NCBI GenBank assembly: GCA_964520375.1
Contig: CAZFNQ010000032.1
Coordinates: 1 to 5,105 of the forward strand
Length of the DNA stretch: 5,105 nt
Direction of reading: 5' to 3'
Source: CAZFNQ01 sp964520375
GTDB taxonomy: Bacteria > Patescibacteriota > Saccharimonadia > Saccharimonadales > JANWIN01
Shown: positions 1-3,700 of the stretch, piece by piece
How the letters are laid out: every line of letters begins with the position of its first letter
Numbering within the stretch: position 1 is the first letter of the stretch
Program-made: the position numbers and the translations under genes
The notes under the pieces: model-generated
Seen by the model: only the letters and a program-made list of their open reading frames with translations
Told to the model about the DNA's origin: nothing
Databases searched by the model: none

Positions 1-266
1 ACAATCATACTAAGCCGCGGATCGCTGGTAGTATTAAAACCCGCTACAGATGAGTATGAACTCGATGAAGACTCACCGACGCCGATATCCCCTGCCGTGC
101 TGCTCTCCTGATAATTCGGTGAGCTGCTATAAACTGAGCCGCCAGGGCCGATAAAGCTTTCGTCTATCCGGTAGCTAGGAGACTGCAAACTTTGAGCAAA
201 AACTGTACTCGAAAGCCCATATACTATCAGCGAACTCCCGATTGCAATCAATACCCTATTTAGCAT
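1..266 (-). CDS. Secreted CPR-type surface protein, N-terminal part (3' end outside window)
   Basis: The first 88 residues are visible and the frame is open to the left edge. It starts with ATG at 264-266. The N terminus is a textbook signal peptide: Met-Leu-Asn-Arg, a hydrophobic stretch (VLIAIGSSLIVYGLSS), and a TVFA/QS cleavage site after residue 24. The mature part is rich in Ser, Gly and Tyr and contains YRIDESFIGPGG, SSPNYQESSTAGDIGVGES and SYSSVAGFNTTSDPRL, a loosely repeated Ser-x-x-Tyr pattern. I remember very similar openings in exported proteins of Saccharibacteria and other Patescibacteria, where a beta-rich domain normally follows; this is recollection, not a search. No function is known to me. 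No convincing Shine-Dalgarno sequence precedes the ATG (AGCAGATAAAAA lies directly upstream). It lies 56 bases after the giant gene on the same strand, so co-transcription is likely. High confidence that it is a real secreted protein, low on role. Confidence 0.85.
   Translation of the reverse strand, partial: MLNRVLIAIGSSLIVYGLSSTVFAQSLQSPSYRIDESFIGPGGSVYSSSPNYQESSTAGDIGVGESSSSSYSSVAGFNTTSDPRLSMI
195..266 (-). other. Signal peptide of the downstream gene
   Basis: These codons give residues 1-24: a short n-region with one Arg at position 4, a hydrophobic core at about residues 5-18, and a V-F-A motif before the predicted cut between Ala24 and Gln25. There is no lipobox cysteine, so a type I signal peptidase site is inferred rather than a lipoprotein. 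Confidence 0.8.
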
Positions 267-282
267 TTTTTATCTGCTTAAG

Positions 283-328
283 CAATAGCTTAATAGTGCC
301 AAAATTGGCTAATTAAGTAAAGCTATTG
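283..328 (-). other. Nested inverted repeat across the stop codon and intergenic gap
   Basis: caatagctt (283-291) and aagctattg (320-328) are a perfect 9-base inverted repeat. Inside it are aat/att (292-294 with 312-314) and gccaa/ttggc (298-302 with 305-309). The right arm holds the TAG stop of the giant gene. There is no following T-run on the transcribed strand, so it is not a classical intrinsic terminator. It may be an mRNA structure between the two genes, affecting processing, stability or coupling. The remaining gap (267-282) holds only the palindrome tgcttaagca (275-284) and no recognisable promoter. Confidence 0.4.
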
Positions 329-700
329 GCCGATGTCTTCAACTAATATATAGGCTGGGCTTGCGGTTGCTGAAGCAGTTCCGGCTTTAAGATCAGTTGA
401 ATTCGTACAACTGGCTCGTAGTTTATAGGTATGAGAGCCACCTGTTGGAGTTAAGATAGCTTCGGCACGGGCAATCTGCTGGGTGCTGGCTGTGGCCATA
501 TCTATTGGAGCCCGCCCAAGATAAGTACTGCCATCTTTTATAAATAGCGAGCATGAAGTTGCTGCTGTGGTTGAGGTAAATGCCCCGTAGCCCGTGATTC
601 TTATTCTATGATTGGCTGGTACTGTTACCGTACTGGATAGACTGGTAAGGTCAGTTTCGGTCGTAATCCCTGTTTGGTCAGCTGTAACTTCTACATATCC
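323..700 (-). other. C-terminal beta-sandwich-like domain ending ILVEDIGQ
   Basis: Residues 1469-1593 form the last 125 residues: GYVEVTADQTGITTETDLTS, then VTVPANHRIRITGYGAF, SCSLFIKDGSTYLGRA, ILTPTGGSHTYKLRASC and AYILVEDIGQ. The series of alternating hydrophobic strands, the P-x-GxHTYKL segment and the terminal ILVEDIG match a C-terminal domain I remember from actinobacterial phage and CPR proteins. Its natural place at the extreme C terminus suggests a trimer tip, cap or receptor-contact domain. Cys 1518 and 1566 may form a disulfide across the sandwich. Confidence 0.6.
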
Positions 701-3700
701 AAGTGTTCCACCCGAACAATCGTGCCAGTCGCCGTTTTCATAGCAGCGGAATCTATTGGCGTTGGAGTTATAGTAAGTTGCGCCAGCAGTACCGGAGGGG
801 TCTCCAGCAGTATTCTTGTTGCCAAGTACTAAAATTACCGGCGTGGCACTAGCAGAGCCAAGGACTATCTGAGTATTGGTCGTATCAACTGAGAATATGC
901 TTGTTCCGCTAGCGTTCTGGACCTGGAATGCCGTTGTTGTATTAGTCGATGTCCTGATGTTAGTTACCCCTGTATTTGAAACATAGAAGGCCGGGTTGTG
1001 GATGCGGTAAGTCTGTGAAACATTTGTTGAAGAAGCTGACAACGTCATGTGAGTAGGGTCTGTGAAACCTGTAATCGTATACTTAGCCCCGCTAAAATCG
1101 AAGATGAACTCCATTCCAACCATGTTGGCCGTCCATGTTGTTCCAACGCCAACAACAGTACTACTGGCCGTAGTAGAGGCCGTTCCAGTATCATAGATGT
1201 CCGGAGAAACGCTAAAGAGGTTTGAAGGGGCCGAGCTTCCAATTCCAACGTTTACGGCATTAACCCCTTCTCCCCCCAGGATTAAGGAGCTGGAGGCAGT
1301 TGCTTGTGCATAGTTACCAATTGCTACCGAACCATTAATTCCTGGGTGTACATAGGAGTTTGCTCCTATAGCGACGTTGTTGTTGCTATTATCATCAACG
1401 CTCGCACTTAAACCTATGGCGATGTTATTATCTCCAAGCCCTGAATTTGCACTCAAACCAATAGCTATATTTGCGTCGCCATCGGTGCCACCGCCCGAAC
1501 TAGGACCTAAAGCCACGTTATAAGTACCGACTACGTTTTGACCAGAGCTTAGGCCAATCGCTATGTTTTGATCGCCGGTAACGCTCTGTCCTGAACTGCT
1601 ACCCAAAGAAAGATTGTAGTCTCCAGAAATAAGATAACCCGCACTTGTGCCAAATACCAGATTGTTGTCGCCAGTAAGGGCCTGCCCGGCACTAGCTCCC
1701 TGGATAATATTATAAGTACCCGTACTGACTGAGGCACCCTGAGTCCCGGCGCTATCACCAAAAATCAGGTTATAGTCACCGGAGGTCCAGTCGGCACCAG
1801 TTCCTATTGCTACATTGCTAGTGCCATCGGGAATGCTTGCTAATGTATTTTTGCCAATTGCAACGTTATTGCTGCCGGTAGTATTGCCAAAACCTGCGAA
1901 ATATCCAGCTCCGATATTGTAGTCGCCAGTCGAGTTACTCCCTAAAGATGAATAGCCAAGGGCCGAGTTCCAACCTCCACCTGCATTATTCAAAAGTGCA
2001 TATGCGCCAACGCCAGTATTATCCTGACCGCCGGTGGCTAGCTGCATAGCGTATGCACCTACAGCTGTGTTTTCTAAACCAAAGGATCCCTTATAAAAAG
2101 TGTATGAGCCTATTCCGGTATTTAGCGAATTAGCATCTAGTAGAGTTGGATCAGATATTGTTCCGTACATGCTGTAGCCTCCAAGAGCAATATTCAAAGA
2201 ACCGGAATTGCCACCATACATAGAGTAGGATCCTAAGGCCGTATTCTGCATTCCGGCATCAGTTATATCACCCCCATATAACGCGTAGGGACCTAGAGCA
2301 AGGCCTTGCGACGAACTGGTTATTCTGTTCATTGCGTAATCGCCAATTGATATATTCTCCGAAGACCACGTTGCATTTTCATTTAGGCTAACTAAAGTAG
2401 CGTCGCCTATAGCGATGTTTTGATATGCATTGGAGCCTTCGATTGCCGACCCAGTTCCATTACTGCCGATAAGAATGTTGGCATTATCTGCCCGACGAAA
2501 CTCCATTGCGGTAGACGTGTCTGTATCACCAATTACAAAGCTTGGTTTTGATCGAGTTATTTCCTTGAGGGATTGGATGGTTACTTGGCCATCATAACTG
2601 CTTGTTGGCAGAAAGATAAGGTTGTTTGTATTCGTGGCAGTTATAAACTGAGGGGTACTAGACATCTGTGGCGTACCAAATGTGTTCCCAAGTATTGGTG
2701 TTACGCTTGCAATATTATAACTATCATCATAATCAAGCAGGTATTCATGGCCTGCTAAAACGGATGCTGGCGGACTGCATGATAAAGCAGTTGTTGAGCC
2801 GGGAGTGTGTTGGTATGAGCCGCCACCCACACTAACCCAGTTATTGCCCGAACAAGTTGTACTGACTAGCAGTTCCGGGCCATATGTGGCTCCTTGTGAA
2901 GCAGGGGTATAAATTATGTCGTTAAGACTATCCACTTTAACAAGCTGGGTCCCTGCTGAATCTTTGATTTGGAATAGACTGGTTGAGTCATTACCCGAAC
3001 CCGACTGGAAGACAATGTCTTTGGCAGAGGAGCTAGTCGTTATTGTCGCAGGCGTAGAAGTGTTATCGTAGGCCTTCTGAAGGGTTACCGACCCGTTGTT
3101 ACAATCTCCAAATTTGATCTGTGAAGCTGTAACTGTGTCAGTTTGTAGGCATTGGTTGGTTGAAGGTCCGATTGTAGGCAGGGTCAGTGAATAAGATGAA
3201 GCTGTTAGACCGCTTACGAACGTAACTGTATTAGCGTTGGTTGCGTTGTTGAAGACCAAGCCACCATTGACATCACTGGCATCTCCTAGATTAAGGCGAC
3301 CATTGGTGGTATCAATTGTAATTACCTGTTTGCCCGCGGAATCTTTAACCTGGAATAGACTGGTTGAGTTGTTGCCTATACCCGATTGAAAAACTATGTC
3401 TTTTGAAGAGCTCGTAGTGATAGTGGCTGGTGATGAAGAGTTATCGTAAGCTTTTTGAATAGTTACAGATCCATTGTTGCAGTCGCCAAACTTGAGCTGA
3501 GAAGATGTTACGGTGTCTGTTTGTAGACATTGGTTGGTTCCTGGTCCGGCTGTAGGTAATAATAACGAGTAACTGCTAGCTGGGTTACCAGACAGCTGAA
3601 GAGTTACGGTGTTTGCCCCGACTGAATTCTGGAATTGGAGTTTAGAATCTAAGGTTGAAGCTTTGCCCAAAATGACCTGGCTGTTGGTAGTATCAACGTC

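Noticed and set aside
267..322. Promoter for the downstream gene (TTGGCA at 297-302 or TTTACT at 316-321 as -35)
   Set aside because: No -10 hexamer lies at 16-18 bases from either. TATTAA (290-295) is 20 bases from TTTACT. The gap is too short and degenerate to support a call.
283..328. Intrinsic transcription terminator
   Set aside because: The stem is AU-rich and no T-run follows it on the minus strand; the downstream sequence is A-rich instead.
323..700. C-terminal surface anchor (LPxTG, YadA barrel, transmembrane helix) or S74 self-cleaving chaperone
   Set aside because: None of these is seen; the protein ends in a soluble beta-rich domain with VEDIGQ. Any anchor must be at the unseen N terminus.
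1045..1761. Two minus-strand alternative-frame ORFs (1045-1248 and 1561-1761)
   Set aside because: They are out-of-frame shadows of the repeat region, with Leu/Arg/Pro-rich products expected from frameshifted beta-roll repeats.
1274..2425. Regular 48-51 base periodicity resembling a CRISPR array
   Set aside because: The units are not identical at DNA level and stay in frame as protein repeats; no conserved repeat with unique spacers exists.
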